Source: Caccoplasma_A sp045587545 (lineage in GTDB: Bacteria > Bacteroidota > Bacteroidia > Bacteroidales > G3-4614). From it: DNA of 64,000 nucleotides. Within the stretch, counting starts at the first letter, position 1; each line of letters opens with the position of its first letter. Under the pieces are notes generated by a model. That model was not told the DNA's origin and made no database searches. It was given only the letters and a program-made list of their open reading frames with translations. The stretch is from NCBI GenBank assembly GCA_045587545.1, contig JAZNCN010000026.1, positions 70,823 through 134,822 of the forward strand. The letters run 5' to 3'. The translations under genes were made by a program, and so were the position numbers. Shown piece by piece: positions 44,851 through 53,849 of this stretch.

Positions 44851-45606
44851 GTGAAAGCAAATGATATTATAGAGAGGTTGAAAGGTGTTGCATCTGCTGA
44901 GAAGAGGGAGGTGCAACTCCGATTTTTCAAGACAGGTGAGGGAGAGTATGGCTATGGCGATAACTTTTTAGGAGTTATGGTGCCTCAAATACGAGCGATT
45001 GTTAAAGAGTGTGTTAACCATATTGATTTAACTGAGATTGAAAACCTACTGCATAGCGAATACCATGAAGCGCGTCTTACTGCTCTATTGCTTTTGGTTA
45101 AGATGTATGAAGATAGCATGAAGTTCTCTATCGGTCGTGGCAGGCCACGTCCCTACTCACAGAGTTACTCACCTGAATGTTTAAGGGAAAATATTTTTAA
45201 TATCTATATATCTAATACTCGCTATATCAACAATTGGGATTTGGTAGATTTGTCTGCTCCCAATATTGTTGGCAACCATTTATATAATGGGGATTGTTCT
45301 CTGTTATATGAGTTTGCTAAAAGCAACCACCTATGGAAACAACGTATTGCTGTTGTTTCAACTCTTACATTTATTCGTAAAGGGGAGTTTACTCACACCT
45401 ACGCTCTTGCCAAACTATTCATGGATACTCGCCACGACCTTATGCAGAAGGCTGTGGGCTGGACGTTACGCGAAGCAGGTAAACGTGATGGAACACAACT
45501 TCGTAATTTCTTAAACGAGTATAAAAACATAATGCCTCGCACAATGCTCCGCTATGCTATTGAAAAGTTCTCAATAGAAGAGCGTAAAGAGTTTATGGGG
45601 AGATAG
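44851..45606 (+). CDS. AlkD-like DNA alkylation repair protein with an in-frame insertion
   Basis: The 251-residue HEAT-like repeat protein matches the AlkD family, which removes alkylated bases such as N3- or N7-alkylpurines without flipping them. Family stretches are FFKTGEGEYGYGDNFLGVMVPQIR, RYINNWDLVDLSAPNIVGNHL and KQRIAVVSTLTFIRKGEF. The start is GTG 44851. No ATG in frame is closer. Residues about 92-108 (SIGRGRPRPYSQSYS) interrupt the normal EK...FYL linker and are encoded by a palindrome at 45133-45156. Catalysis should survive, because the insert lies between helices. Confidence 0.85.
   Translation: MKANDIIERLKGVASAEKREVQLRFFKTGEGEYGYGDNFLGVMVPQIRAIVKECVNHIDLTEIENLLHSEYHEARLTALLLLVKMYEDSMKFSIGRGRPRPYSQSYSPECLRENIFNIYISNTRYINNWDLVDLSAPNIVGNHLYNGDCSLLYEFAKSNHLWKQRIAVVSTLTFIRKGEFTHTYALAKLFMDTRHDLMQKAVGWTLREAGKRDGTQLRNFLNEYKNIMPRTMLRYAIEKFSIEERKEFMGR
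45133..45156. repeat. Palindromic element inside the AlkD-like gene
   Basis: GGTCGTGGC (45133-45141) pairs with GCCACGTCC (45144-45152), one mismatch and a two-base loop, followed by CTAC. The layout matches the intergenic palindrome at 13620-13643. It encodes GRGRPRPY in frame. Confidence 0.6.
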
Positions 45607-45645
45607 GTTGTTAGTTGTCGGCTACCAATTGTTATATCTTTACGG
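45604..45645. repeat. Dispersed intergenic repeat, short copy E
   Basis: AGGTTGTTAGTTGTCGGCTACC follows the stop of the AlkD-like gene. Only the left end of the repeat family is recognisable. Confidence 0.4.
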
Positions 45646-45656
45646 AAGCACTAAAT

Positions 45657-46376
45657 TTATTTCCTGAATAAAAACCAAATATGTTTAAAGATTGTGGTGA
45701 GCAATCCATAGTAGTGAGCCATTATTCTAAACCGTTCTTTAAGCGACTTAACGTGATTGCGTGTTGTTGCTCCCTCTTCTAAATAGTTTACTATATATCC
45801 TTCTATTTGCACAGATGTGGTTGCTTTTGCAAGTATTTTTACACACCAATCAAAGTCGGCAGAGAAGCGGTATTGCATATCGTAAGGCATTGCCAACTCT
45901 CGTTTGGGCAAGAAGGCTTGATGACATACCAACATTCCATTTTTAAAACTGTTGCGTGTCAAGTGTTTGGGTGGGCGTAAACGGCGTGGACGCAGATAAT
46001 TCCTATCGGCATCTACTATTGCTGTATCGCCATATATTACATCGGGGTTGTTTTTTGCGACATCGGCTATCTGTTGCAATGTATTGGGACTATATAGAGA
46101 ATCTCCTGCATTTAGGAACATCAGATAATCTCCCTTTGCCAGGGCAAGTCCTTTGTTCATTGCATCATATATGCCTTTGTCTTTTTCGCTTATTAAGAGA
46201 GTGGGGGCAACTCCGCTTTCTGCTATAACTTTTAGGGTATTGTCTTTTGATGCTCCATCAACAATTATATACTCATACCCTTTAAAGGTTTGTTCCTTTA
46301 CACTTTTAAGGGTTGCTGCAATCTCGTTTTGAGCATTATAGCACACTGTTATTATTGATATTACGGGTGTTGTCAT
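45657..46376 (-). CDS. Family 2 glycosyltransferase
   Basis: The 239-residue GT-A enzyme shows ISIITVCYNAQNEIAATLKS, YIIVDGASKDNTLKVI and the DxD-equivalent region LMFLNAGDSLYSPN. EKDKGIYDAMNKGLALAKGD is the usual acceptor-side stretch. It transfers an activated sugar to a growing surface glycan. The donor is unknown. Its start codon overlaps the stop of the GT4 gene by one base, and it is the last gene of the glycan cluster. Confidence 0.9.
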   Translation of the reverse strand: MTTPVISIITVCYNAQNEIAATLKSVKEQTFKGYEYIIVDGASKDNTLKVIAESGVAPTLLISEKDKGIYDAMNKGLALAKGDYLMFLNAGDSLYSPNTLQQIADVAKNNPDVIYGDTAIVDADRNYLRPRRLRPPKHLTRNSFKNGMLVCHQAFLPKRELAMPYDMQYRFSADFDWCVKILAKATTSVQIEGYIVNYLEEGATTRNHVKSLKERFRIMAHYYGLLTTIFKHIWFLFRK

Positions 46377-47629
46377 TACTCTTGGCTTAGTAAACGTTTG
46401 TATAGTTCAATATGTTGGGTTGCTACCTCTTGGGGCGACATTATTCTCCATATTTTTGCTATTGCACTCTCGCGCATCTTTTCATCTGCGTTCTGCAATA
46501 TCCAATTTATACCATTGGCAAAATCTTGTATTGAGGGATACTCTGCAAGGTATCCGTTCTCTTTATGGTCTATTAGCATTGTTTGCCCTGCGTTATTAAA
46601 CGAGACCGCCGGTGTCCCACATGCCATTGCCTCGGCTATTACCAATGATAACGATTCGTAATGCGATGGTACCACAACCATATCGGCAGCCGAATAGAGT
46701 TGTACTAAATCCTCTTTATTTATTTGTTCTCCTACATAGATGTATCGGCAGGGTATGTGTTGCAAAAATTCATTATCATTTTTTATTGCACCAAATAGCA
46801 ACAACACCAATTTTTCTTTTTGACCACTCTGTTCTATTGCCTTAAAGAGCATATCTGCACCTTTTATTGGGTCATTTAGTTTTGCAGCTCCAAACGCTAA
46901 CACCTTTTCATCAGATAATATTCCAAATCGCTGACGACACACCGCTTTTGAGTGTGGACGAAATGTATCGGTATCCATTACATTGCATATTACCTCTTGT
47001 TCGTTTGCAGAGGTTAATGCACTTGCTTTCAAACATTGCGATATCCAATTGCTTATTGCTACAAACACTACGTTAGATTTATAAAGTGTTGCCTTTTTTT
47101 TCCACACTTTTGCCGATAAATCATTTTTAGAGGGAAATTGTAATTGCAAACACTCTTTACATTCTTTTGTGTATCTGTTACACTCTTCTGCATGGTGACA
47201 TATTGCTGTTGCATACCACATATCGTGAGGGGTTATTACTATTGGTTTGCCTGTTGCCACCAAACTCTCTATACCTTTTAGCGACACCATTCCCTGATTT
47301 ACCCAATGAAGGTGTATCACATCTGCCTCTTTTACTGCTTTAAGGTTTGCTATATCTGTACCAAATAGTGCTGTTGATACGGTAAATAGGTTCTTACGTG
47401 AAAATCTGTTAGTTAACCATATTCCTACGCGCTCACATATAAATGCTGCTTTGTATTTTATCTTACCATACAGATTTTTTGAGAGCACTTCAATACTCTC
47501 TCCTCCTTCTCCCTCGGCTACAACAAAAGTTGCATCAACACCTTGTTTGCGAAGTGCTTTATGCAGACGGCTTGCAGCTATTGCCGCTCCACCTCCACTC
47601 TGTTTGGTATTTATAAGGACTACTTTCAT
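46376..47629 (-). CDS. Family 4 glycosyltransferase
   Basis: The 417-residue GT-B enzyme starts with KVVLINTKQSGGGAAIAASRLHKALRKQG. The C-terminal half has LAFGAAKLNDPIKGADML and the family E-x7-E motif in ESLSLVIAEAMACGTPAVSFN. The order with its neighbours (GT family, GT4, GT2) suggests consecutive addition of sugars to an O-antigen- or capsule-like repeat. Donor and linkage cannot be told. Confidence 0.9.
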   Translation of the reverse strand: MKVVLINTKQSGGGAAIAASRLHKALRKQGVDATFVVAEGEGGESIEVLSKNLYGKIKYKAAFICERVGIWLTNRFSRKNLFTVSTALFGTDIANLKAVKEADVIHLHWVNQGMVSLKGIESLVATGKPIVITPHDMWYATAICHHAEECNRYTKECKECLQLQFPSKNDLSAKVWKKKATLYKSNVVFVAISNWISQCLKASALTSANEQEVICNVMDTDTFRPHSKAVCRQRFGILSDEKVLAFGAAKLNDPIKGADMLFKAIEQSGQKEKLVLLLFGAIKNDNEFLQHIPCRYIYVGEQINKEDLVQLYSAADMVVVPSHYESLSLVIAEAMACGTPAVSFNNAGQTMLIDHKENGYLAEYPSIQDFANGINWILQNADEKMRESAIAKIWRIMSPQEVATQHIELYKRLLSQE

Positions 47630-48531
47630 GAAAAAATCTGTTTCAGTTTTGACATTATAGCCACTCGCAATTTATTTGTGTATGATGTGCGTATCATATA
47701 GGTCTTACGCAATTTGTTACGCATAGCTGTATCCTCCTCAATAGGAGTTATCATTTGCGGGTGCAACTCATCAGTGTATAGTTTTACCGAGAACAAATTG
47801 GGAGTATTACAGTGTGTTGCTCCTGCTCCAAAACCTCCATTTGTAACTAATGGTTTGCCTGAATTTAAAGAGAGTTTGCGATTTACAAATAGTGATGCAT
47901 TCCAACGTATAGCCCAAGAGTTTATCTTACCCTCTGACTGTTCTTGCAACATTCTTGTAAAATGATAACCCAAGTCAAATTCTCTCTCTCTACCCTGCTC
48001 CTTTATCTGTAATAGTAATTTTGATGCATCTTGCTCAAAATATGCCCAACCTCTCTTCCATGTTGCCCAGCCCCAACTATTGGCAAAACTGATAAGGAAA
48101 TTATCCTTAAAAGTCATTGGAGATGATAAGACGTGTGAATTGATATTTATTACATTCTCTACGTTTTCATACATATCCAAAGCCTCGTTCATATATGCAA
48201 GGAAGTGTGGTGAGAGTATTAAATCATCTTCCAAAATTATTGCTCTCCCATGTTCGTCAAGAACCTTACCAACACCATAAATTACACTATCGGCAAGCCC
48301 TCTGTTTTGCTCACTCTCCTCTATTATAACCGCTTTAAAGCCTGTTATACTCTTTATGTATGCTCTTACCGCAAGGACATCGGCAATATCTGTTCTGCTT
48401 TTTGCAGCATCAGAGAATATATATAGTACGCTCTCCTGTGCTAACAACGACTGCTTCAACGACTCAATGCAACGTTTTGTATGTGCAGCTCGCTTATAGG
48501 TAAATAATATTATAGGGGCTATATTACTCAT
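47626..48531 (-). CDS. GT-A glycosyltransferase (GNT-I/GT2-like)
   Basis: The 301-residue protein starts IAPIILFTYKRAAHTKRCIESL. It has the metal motif AIILEDDLILSPHFLAYMNEAL (EDD) and NSWGWATWKRGW, typical of a Bacteroidetes surface-glycan transferase group. It overlaps the flippase gene start by eight bases and the GT4 gene by four, so it is part of one operon. The donor sugar is unknown. Confidence 0.85.
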   Translation of the reverse strand: MSNIAPIILFTYKRAAHTKRCIESLKQSLLAQESVLYIFSDAAKSRTDIADVLAVRAYIKSITGFKAVIIEESEQNRGLADSVIYGVGKVLDEHGRAIILEDDLILSPHFLAYMNEALDMYENVENVININSHVLSSPMTFKDNFLISFANSWGWATWKRGWAYFEQDASKLLLQIKEQGREREFDLGYHFTRMLQEQSEGKINSWAIRWNASLFVNRKLSLNSGKPLVTNGGFGAGATHCNTPNLFSVKLYTDELHPQMITPIEEDTAMRNKLRKTYMIRTSYTNKLRVAIMSKLKQIFS

Positions 48532-49975
48532 TGGTTATTCCTAATTTACGTTTTGCAAGCGATAAGCACTCAATCCATATCTCCATTTTAAATATTGCCG
48601 CAACGGAGATATATGTTATTACATATATACATGTTGCCGTAATAAGTTGTAACCAACTATTTGTAAATAGTAAATATGTGATTGATGATAGTGTCGCAGA
48701 AATTATTGAGAGCGCAAGATATGGCAACATATCTTTTATAAAGAATCTGATTTTATATCCTACAACTTTTGCCGATATTATTACCGTTGCTAATAACGAC
48801 AATAGTGTATATGCAACCCATATCCATATTAAGAGCATTATTGAACTGCCCCAAATAAAACATATTGATATTGCCAACATAAGTGCTATCTTTTTTACTA
48901 TCTCCATTTTGAAATTTATATCTGACCTTCCTTCGGTATTTAAGAGATCATAATATAAGATTATGAATGGCGAAAACATTCCTGCTATTGCCAATACCTG
49001 TAACATTGGCACTGATGCACTCCACTTCTCTGTTATCAGAGATATTATAAATGGCTCTGCTACAACTATAAGCATAGTCATAATAGGGAAGATAAAGAAT
49101 GCTGTTGTGCGTATGTATTTACCAAATACTCGTAATAGACGCGGTTTATCATCGTTTATTGATGATAGTACCGGAAATGCTACACTGCGGAAAATATTGG
49201 CTATCAATGCTGATGGTATATCTTGAAACTTATGTGCTTGTGTATAAAATCCCACCGCAGAGGTTGAATAGCCTTTTGCTATTATAAGCGGATATATATT
49301 ATTAAATATTGCATTTAAAACTCCTGTTCCGAGTAAGTTTGCGCTATATCCTAAAAACTCTTTTATTGAAGCATATGAGAATATCAATTGGGGACGCCAC
49401 TTGCTGTAAAACCACAACATGACTGTTTTTAGAAATGCCAAACCTACGGTTTGGACTACTAATGCCCAAACTCCTCCTCCTTTAGCTGCAAGCCATATGG
49501 CTGCAATAGATGATATTGCCAGTGATATGATATTTATTCGAGCATATTCGGTAAAACGTATCTCCTTAAACATTCGTGTTTGTTGTATTAACCCAAATGA
49601 GTTAAATATTATGGCAAGGAATAATACCCGGGATACCACTACAAGATCAGGTATATTAAAATATGTGGCTATATAATTTGCCGAAATATATAGTAGCAAA
49701 TAAAAGAGTAATGATATTACAAGATTAAAATAGAATATTGTTGAATAATCTCGGTCTGTCGCCTCTTTCTTTCGAATAAGCGCCGAACTAAATCCGCTAT
49801 CTACAAGAATATTGGAGAGGACTATAAATATAGTCAACACTCCAATTTTTCCGTAATCGCGAGGCGTAAGAAGGTTGGCGAGAATAATTCCGGATACGAA
49901 ATAGAGTATCTGTTGTCCGAATTTATCCACGAAACTCCATATAAGGGCCTTTTCAGTTCTTTGCTTTAAATTCAT
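48524..49975 (-). CDS. Polysaccharide flippase (Wzx/MOP superfamily)
   Basis: The 483-residue protein has about 12-14 hydrophobic segments. The start NLKQRTEKALIWSFVDKFGQQ, and ILANLLTPRDYGKIGVLTIF with DSGFSSALIRKK, match the WzxC-like branch of the MOP superfamily. It flips lipid-linked oligosaccharide across the inner membrane. It lies downstream of metG and at the head of the glycosyltransferase genes. Confidence 0.9.
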   Translation of the reverse strand: MNLKQRTEKALIWSFVDKFGQQILYFVSGIILANLLTPRDYGKIGVLTIFIVLSNILVDSGFSSALIRKKEATDRDYSTIFYFNLVISLLFYLLLYISANYIATYFNIPDLVVVSRVLFLAIIFNSFGLIQQTRMFKEIRFTEYARINIISLAISSIAAIWLAAKGGGVWALVVQTVGLAFLKTVMLWFYSKWRPQLIFSYASIKEFLGYSANLLGTGVLNAIFNNIYPLIIAKGYSTSAVGFYTQAHKFQDIPSALIANIFRSVAFPVLSSINDDKPRLLRVFGKYIRTTAFFIFPIMTMLIVVAEPFIISLITEKWSASVPMLQVLAIAGMFSPFIILYYDLLNTEGRSDINFKMEIVKKIALMLAISICFIWGSSIMLLIWIWVAYTLLSLLATVIISAKVVGYKIRFFIKDMLPYLALSIISATLSSITYLLFTNSWLQLITATCIYVITYISVAAIFKMEIWIECLSLAKRKLGITNE

Positions 49976-49976
49976 T

Positions 49977-50085
49977 GTAGTCTTCAGTTGTTAGTTGTTA
50001 GCTTTTAGTTGTTAGTTGTTTAAATTCTAACAACTAAAAACTACCCCATAGGGGCGGCAAGGCCGAAAACTAAAAACTAATTAAG
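49977..50085. repeat. Dispersed intergenic repeat, copy F (inverted arrangement)
   Basis: The gap between metG and the flippase contains AGTTGTTAGTTGTTAG twice and its inverse TAACAACTAAAAACTA, around CCCCATAGGGGCGGC. The inverted arms can form a long stem. It may be two back-to-back copies of the family at 8440/44800. Confidence 0.6.
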
Positions 50086-52125
50086 CTACTTAACCTCACT
50101 TCCGGGCGAAACCTCCTTTTGTGTGGTAGTTACAACCAACTTACCATCAAAGTCTTCAGCTGAAAGAATCATTCCTTGCGACTCAATGCCTTTTATTTTG
50201 CGAGGCGCAAGGTTTGCTATAAAGCATACTTGTTTACCAACCAACTCTTCAGGGGCATAGTGTTTTGCAATACCTGATACTATTGTGCGACCGCCTAATC
50301 CGTCATCTATTTTGAACATTAATAGTTTATCGGCTTTGGGAACTTTTGTACACTCTAATACTGTTCCTACACGAATATCTAATTTTAAAAAGTCCTCAAA
50401 ATCAATGTTCTCCGCTATCGGATTTGCTTTTTTCGCGCTTAATTCATTAGCAGCCTTTGTCTCTTGTAAGCGGTTTATTTGTGCCTCTATTGCCGCATCT
50501 TCGATCTTCTCAAATAGTAACTCAGGTGTGTTGATTATTGTTCCGTCAGCAAGCAGATTCATCTCTCCCAAACGACTCCAATTACACTCTGTCATATTCA
50601 ACATCTTACGTAGTTTAGCTGCCGAGAATGGCAAGAATGGTTCAAATGCGATTGCAAGGTTTGCCGATATTTGTAGTGCAATATTCAATATTGTTGAGAC
50701 ACGTGCCATATCGGTCTTGGACAGTTTCCATGGCTCAGTATCGGCAAGGTACTTGTTTCCGATACGTGCTAAATTCATTGCCTCTTTTAATGCATCGCGA
50801 AAACGATAGTTTTGCAGTAACTTCTCAATCTCCTCTTTTAGCGATGCAAACTCTGATATTGTTGCATTATCATATTCAGTAAATTCCCCTGCTACAGGCA
50901 CTTTACCCTCAAAGTATTTGTGTGTAAGAACTATACTGCGATTAATAAAGTTGCCAAGTATTGCAACCAACTCGTTATTATTGCGTGCTTGGAAATCGCG
51001 CCATGTAAAGTCATTGTCTTTTGTTTCAGGAGCATTTGCTGTAAGTACATAGCGTAATACATCTTGTTTGCCTGGAAAATCAACTAAATATTCATGCAAC
51101 CATACTGCCCAGTTTCGTGATGTTGAGATTTTATCTCCTTCAAGATTTAGGAACTCATTGGCAGGTACGTTCTCAGGTAATATAAAACTACCCTCGGCTT
51201 TAAGCATTGCAGGGAATACGATACAGTGAAATACTATATTGTCTTTTCCGATAAAATGTACAAGTTTTGTCTCTTTATCTTTCCAATATAACTCCCATTT
51301 GTCGGGCATCAACTCTTTTGTGTTTGAGATGTATCCGATTGGAGCATCAAACCATACATATAAAACTTTGCCTTCAGCTCCTTCAACGGGAACAGGAACT
51401 CCCCAATCAATGTCGCGACTTACAGCACGAGGTTGCAACCCCATATCCAACCAAGATTTACATTGTCCATAAACGTTGGTTTTCCACTCTTTGTGACCTT
51501 CTAAAATCCACTCGCGAAGGAAAGCCTCGTGTTGATCAAGGGGAAGATACCAATGTTTGGTATCTTTTAGTACAGGAACACTTCCGCTTATTGTTGATTT
51601 GGGATTTATAAGGTCTGTTGCATTAAGCGATGTTCCGCATGCTTCGCACTGGTCACCGTATGCATTTTCGTTTTTACAATGGGGACATGTTCCTGTTATA
51701 TAGCGATCTGCAAGGAATTGTCCTGCCTCTTCGTCGTAATATTGAGCTGATGTTTTCTCAATGAATTTACCTTCATCGTATAGTTTACGGAAAAACTCTG
51801 ATGCTGTTTTGTGGTGTATATCAGATGTTGTACGAGAGTATATATCAAATGATATTCCGAACTCTTCAAATGATTTTTTGATTATTCCGTGATAACGGTC
51901 AACTATATCTTGAGGAGTTACACCCTCTTTACGAGCCTTTATGGTAATGGGTACTCCATGCTCATCAGAACCTCCTATTAAAATTACATCTTCTCCCTTT
52001 AATCTCAAATAACGAGTATATATATCGGCCGGAACATAAACTCCTGCCAAGTGTCCTATATGCACAGGTCCATTGGCATAAGGTAGTGCCGTTGTTACAA
52101 GTGTTCTCTTAAAATTTTTCTCCAT
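50086..52125 (-). CDS. metG: Methionyl-tRNA synthetase
   Basis: The 679-residue enzyme charges tRNA-Met. It shows the HIGH motif (NGPVHIGHLAGVYVPADIY), a zinc knuckle (CPHCKNENAYGDQCEAC), the KMSKS equivalent EGDKISTSRNWAVW, and a C-terminal EMAP/Trbp111-like tRNA-binding domain (FLKLDIRVGTVLECTKVPKA). Length is normal for the dimeric class. Its start follows the GH3-family gene by 22 bases. Confidence 0.97.
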   Translation of the reverse strand: MEKNFKRTLVTTALPYANGPVHIGHLAGVYVPADIYTRYLRLKGEDVILIGGSDEHGVPITIKARKEGVTPQDIVDRYHGIIKKSFEEFGISFDIYSRTTSDIHHKTASEFFRKLYDEGKFIEKTSAQYYDEEAGQFLADRYITGTCPHCKNENAYGDQCEACGTSLNATDLINPKSTISGSVPVLKDTKHWYLPLDQHEAFLREWILEGHKEWKTNVYGQCKSWLDMGLQPRAVSRDIDWGVPVPVEGAEGKVLYVWFDAPIGYISNTKELMPDKWELYWKDKETKLVHFIGKDNIVFHCIVFPAMLKAEGSFILPENVPANEFLNLEGDKISTSRNWAVWLHEYLVDFPGKQDVLRYVLTANAPETKDNDFTWRDFQARNNNELVAILGNFINRSIVLTHKYFEGKVPVAGEFTEYDNATISEFASLKEEIEKLLQNYRFRDALKEAMNLARIGNKYLADTEPWKLSKTDMARVSTILNIALQISANLAIAFEPFLPFSAAKLRKMLNMTECNWSRLGEMNLLADGTIINTPELLFEKIEDAAIEAQINRLQETKAANELSAKKANPIAENIDFEDFLKLDIRVGTVLECTKVPKADKLLMFKIDDGLGGRTIVSGIAKHYAPEELVGKQVCFIANLAPRKIKGIESQGMILSAEDFDGKLVVTTTQKEVSPGSEVK

Positions 52126-52147
52126 GTTATATATCTTTTTTTGTTTT

Positions 52148-53659
52148 TTATCTGTTTAATTTCAACATATCTTCAATATAGTCTCGACCATTGCTTAATC
52201 TGGGGATTTTGTGTTGTCCTCCGAGTTTTCCTTTACTTCGCAACCAATCTTCAAATAATCCTTTACGAGCAGGTATTATCTCTAATTGTTCAAGAGCTAT
52301 CCCTTTATAGCGTTTTGCCTCGTAATCGGAATTTAACTCTTGTAATGTTTTATCTAAAATTTGAGCAAACTCTTGCATTGACTTTGGCTCTTTACTAAAC
52401 TCAATCAGCCATTGGTGACGACCTCTGCTACCTTCTGACATGAAGACTGGTGCCGCACTATAGTTTGATATCTCGGCTCCGGTTAATGCACATGTTTTTG
52501 CCAAACCTTTTTCGGCATTATCAACCATCAACTCTTCTCCAAAGGCATTTATAAAGTGTTTTACTCTTCCTGATATTGTTATCTTTACAGGATTTAAGCT
52601 CTCAATCTTAACTGTATCGCCTATCATATATCGCCATAACCCGCTATTGGTTGTTATGACCATTGCATAGTTACGCCCTTGCTCTACTCCCCAATAAGGT
52701 ACAATTTTAGGATTATCGCTACCAACATCCTCTAAAGGTATAAATTCAAAGAATATTCCTAAATCAATAAGCAATAACATTGTTTGCTCATCAAAACTAT
52801 TTTGAACAGCGAAAAAGCCTTCTGATGCATTATAGGTTTCGATATAATGCATCTTCTCTGAAGGGATTAACGATTTGTATTGCTCGCGATATGGAGCAAA
52901 ACTTATTCCTCCATGGAAGAAGACTTCCAAATTTGGCCAGATTTCTGTTAGGTATTGTTTCCCATTTTCTTGCAACATCTGTTTTATCAGAACTAAGAAC
53001 CATGATGGTACTCCAGACAAATTTGTTACATTCTCATTTACAGTTGTACGAGCAATCTCTTTAAGCTTACTTTCCCACTCCGACATCAAGGCTATCTTCT
53101 TGGAAGGTACTCTTATAAAATTGATTACAGATGGTATGTTTTGTATTAATAAAGCCGAAAGGTCGCCACAATTATAGTGTCCACCCAAATTGCTTATCTC
53201 ATGACTACCACCTAAAATCAATGCCTTTCCGTCAAACAATCTACTGGTCGGATTTTGGCTCAGATAGGTTGCTATTGAGGTTTGACCTCCTTTATAGTGA
53301 CATATTTGTAAAGATTCGTCCGATACTGGTATAAATTTGCTCTTATCATTTGTTGTTCCCGAGGATTTTGCAAACCATCTTATTTTACTATTCCATATAA
53401 GATTTTGCTCTCCGTTGAGCATTCGTTCAACATAGGGTTTTACTCCCTCATAGTCTATTATAGGGAGACGTTCGGCAAATTTTATATAATTACCTTTTAT
53501 TTCGTCAAATCTGAACTTACGTCCAATCTCTGTATTGCTTGCGCTATTTACAAGTGTTGCAAGCACTTGACGTTGTATCTCTTCTCCTCTTTCAGCAAAG
53601 AGAGAAATCTCTTTTTGCCTTTTTAAAAAGAGAGGACGTACTATTGATGTTATACTCAT
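52148..53659 (-). CDS. GH3-family (auxin-responsive GH3-like) acyl-adenylating enzyme
   Basis: The 503-residue protein belongs to the GH3 family of adenylate-forming acyl-amido synthetases. The ATP motif is FAKSSGTTNDKSKFIP, the second motif is ETYNASEGFFAVQ, and the third is YMIGDTVKIESLNPVKITISGR. Plant relatives join amino acids to hormones. The substrates of the bacterial ones are largely unknown. It precedes metG in the same direction. Candidate -7 boxes (CAAATTTA on the minus strand) lie at 53707-53714 and 53718-53725. Confidence 0.85.
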   Translation of the reverse strand: MSITSIVRPLFLKRQKEISLFAERGEEIQRQVLATLVNSASNTEIGRKFRFDEIKGNYIKFAERLPIIDYEGVKPYVERMLNGEQNLIWNSKIRWFAKSSGTTNDKSKFIPVSDESLQICHYKGGQTSIATYLSQNPTSRLFDGKALILGGSHEISNLGGHYNCGDLSALLIQNIPSVINFIRVPSKKIALMSEWESKLKEIARTTVNENVTNLSGVPSWFLVLIKQMLQENGKQYLTEIWPNLEVFFHGGISFAPYREQYKSLIPSEKMHYIETYNASEGFFAVQNSFDEQTMLLLIDLGIFFEFIPLEDVGSDNPKIVPYWGVEQGRNYAMVITTNSGLWRYMIGDTVKIESLNPVKITISGRVKHFINAFGEELMVDNAEKGLAKTCALTGAEISNYSAAPVFMSEGSRGRHQWLIEFSKEPKSMQEFAQILDKTLQELNSDYEAKRYKGIALEQLEIIPARKGLFEDWLRSKGKLGGQHKIPRLSNGRDYIEDMLKLNR

Positions 53660-53849
53660 TTTTTTTTAATTATCTCTATTGATTAACAACAGAGTAAAAA
53701 TTCTTACAAATTTACAACAAATTTAGTAGTTGCTTGAATTTTATTGTAAATATTTTTATGTGAAAAGTAATAAAAAGAGACCTCTTTTTTAGTTAGTTAA
53801 TTACCGAAAGGCTATTTTTGTAATATCTATATTATTTTTATGGGATAGG

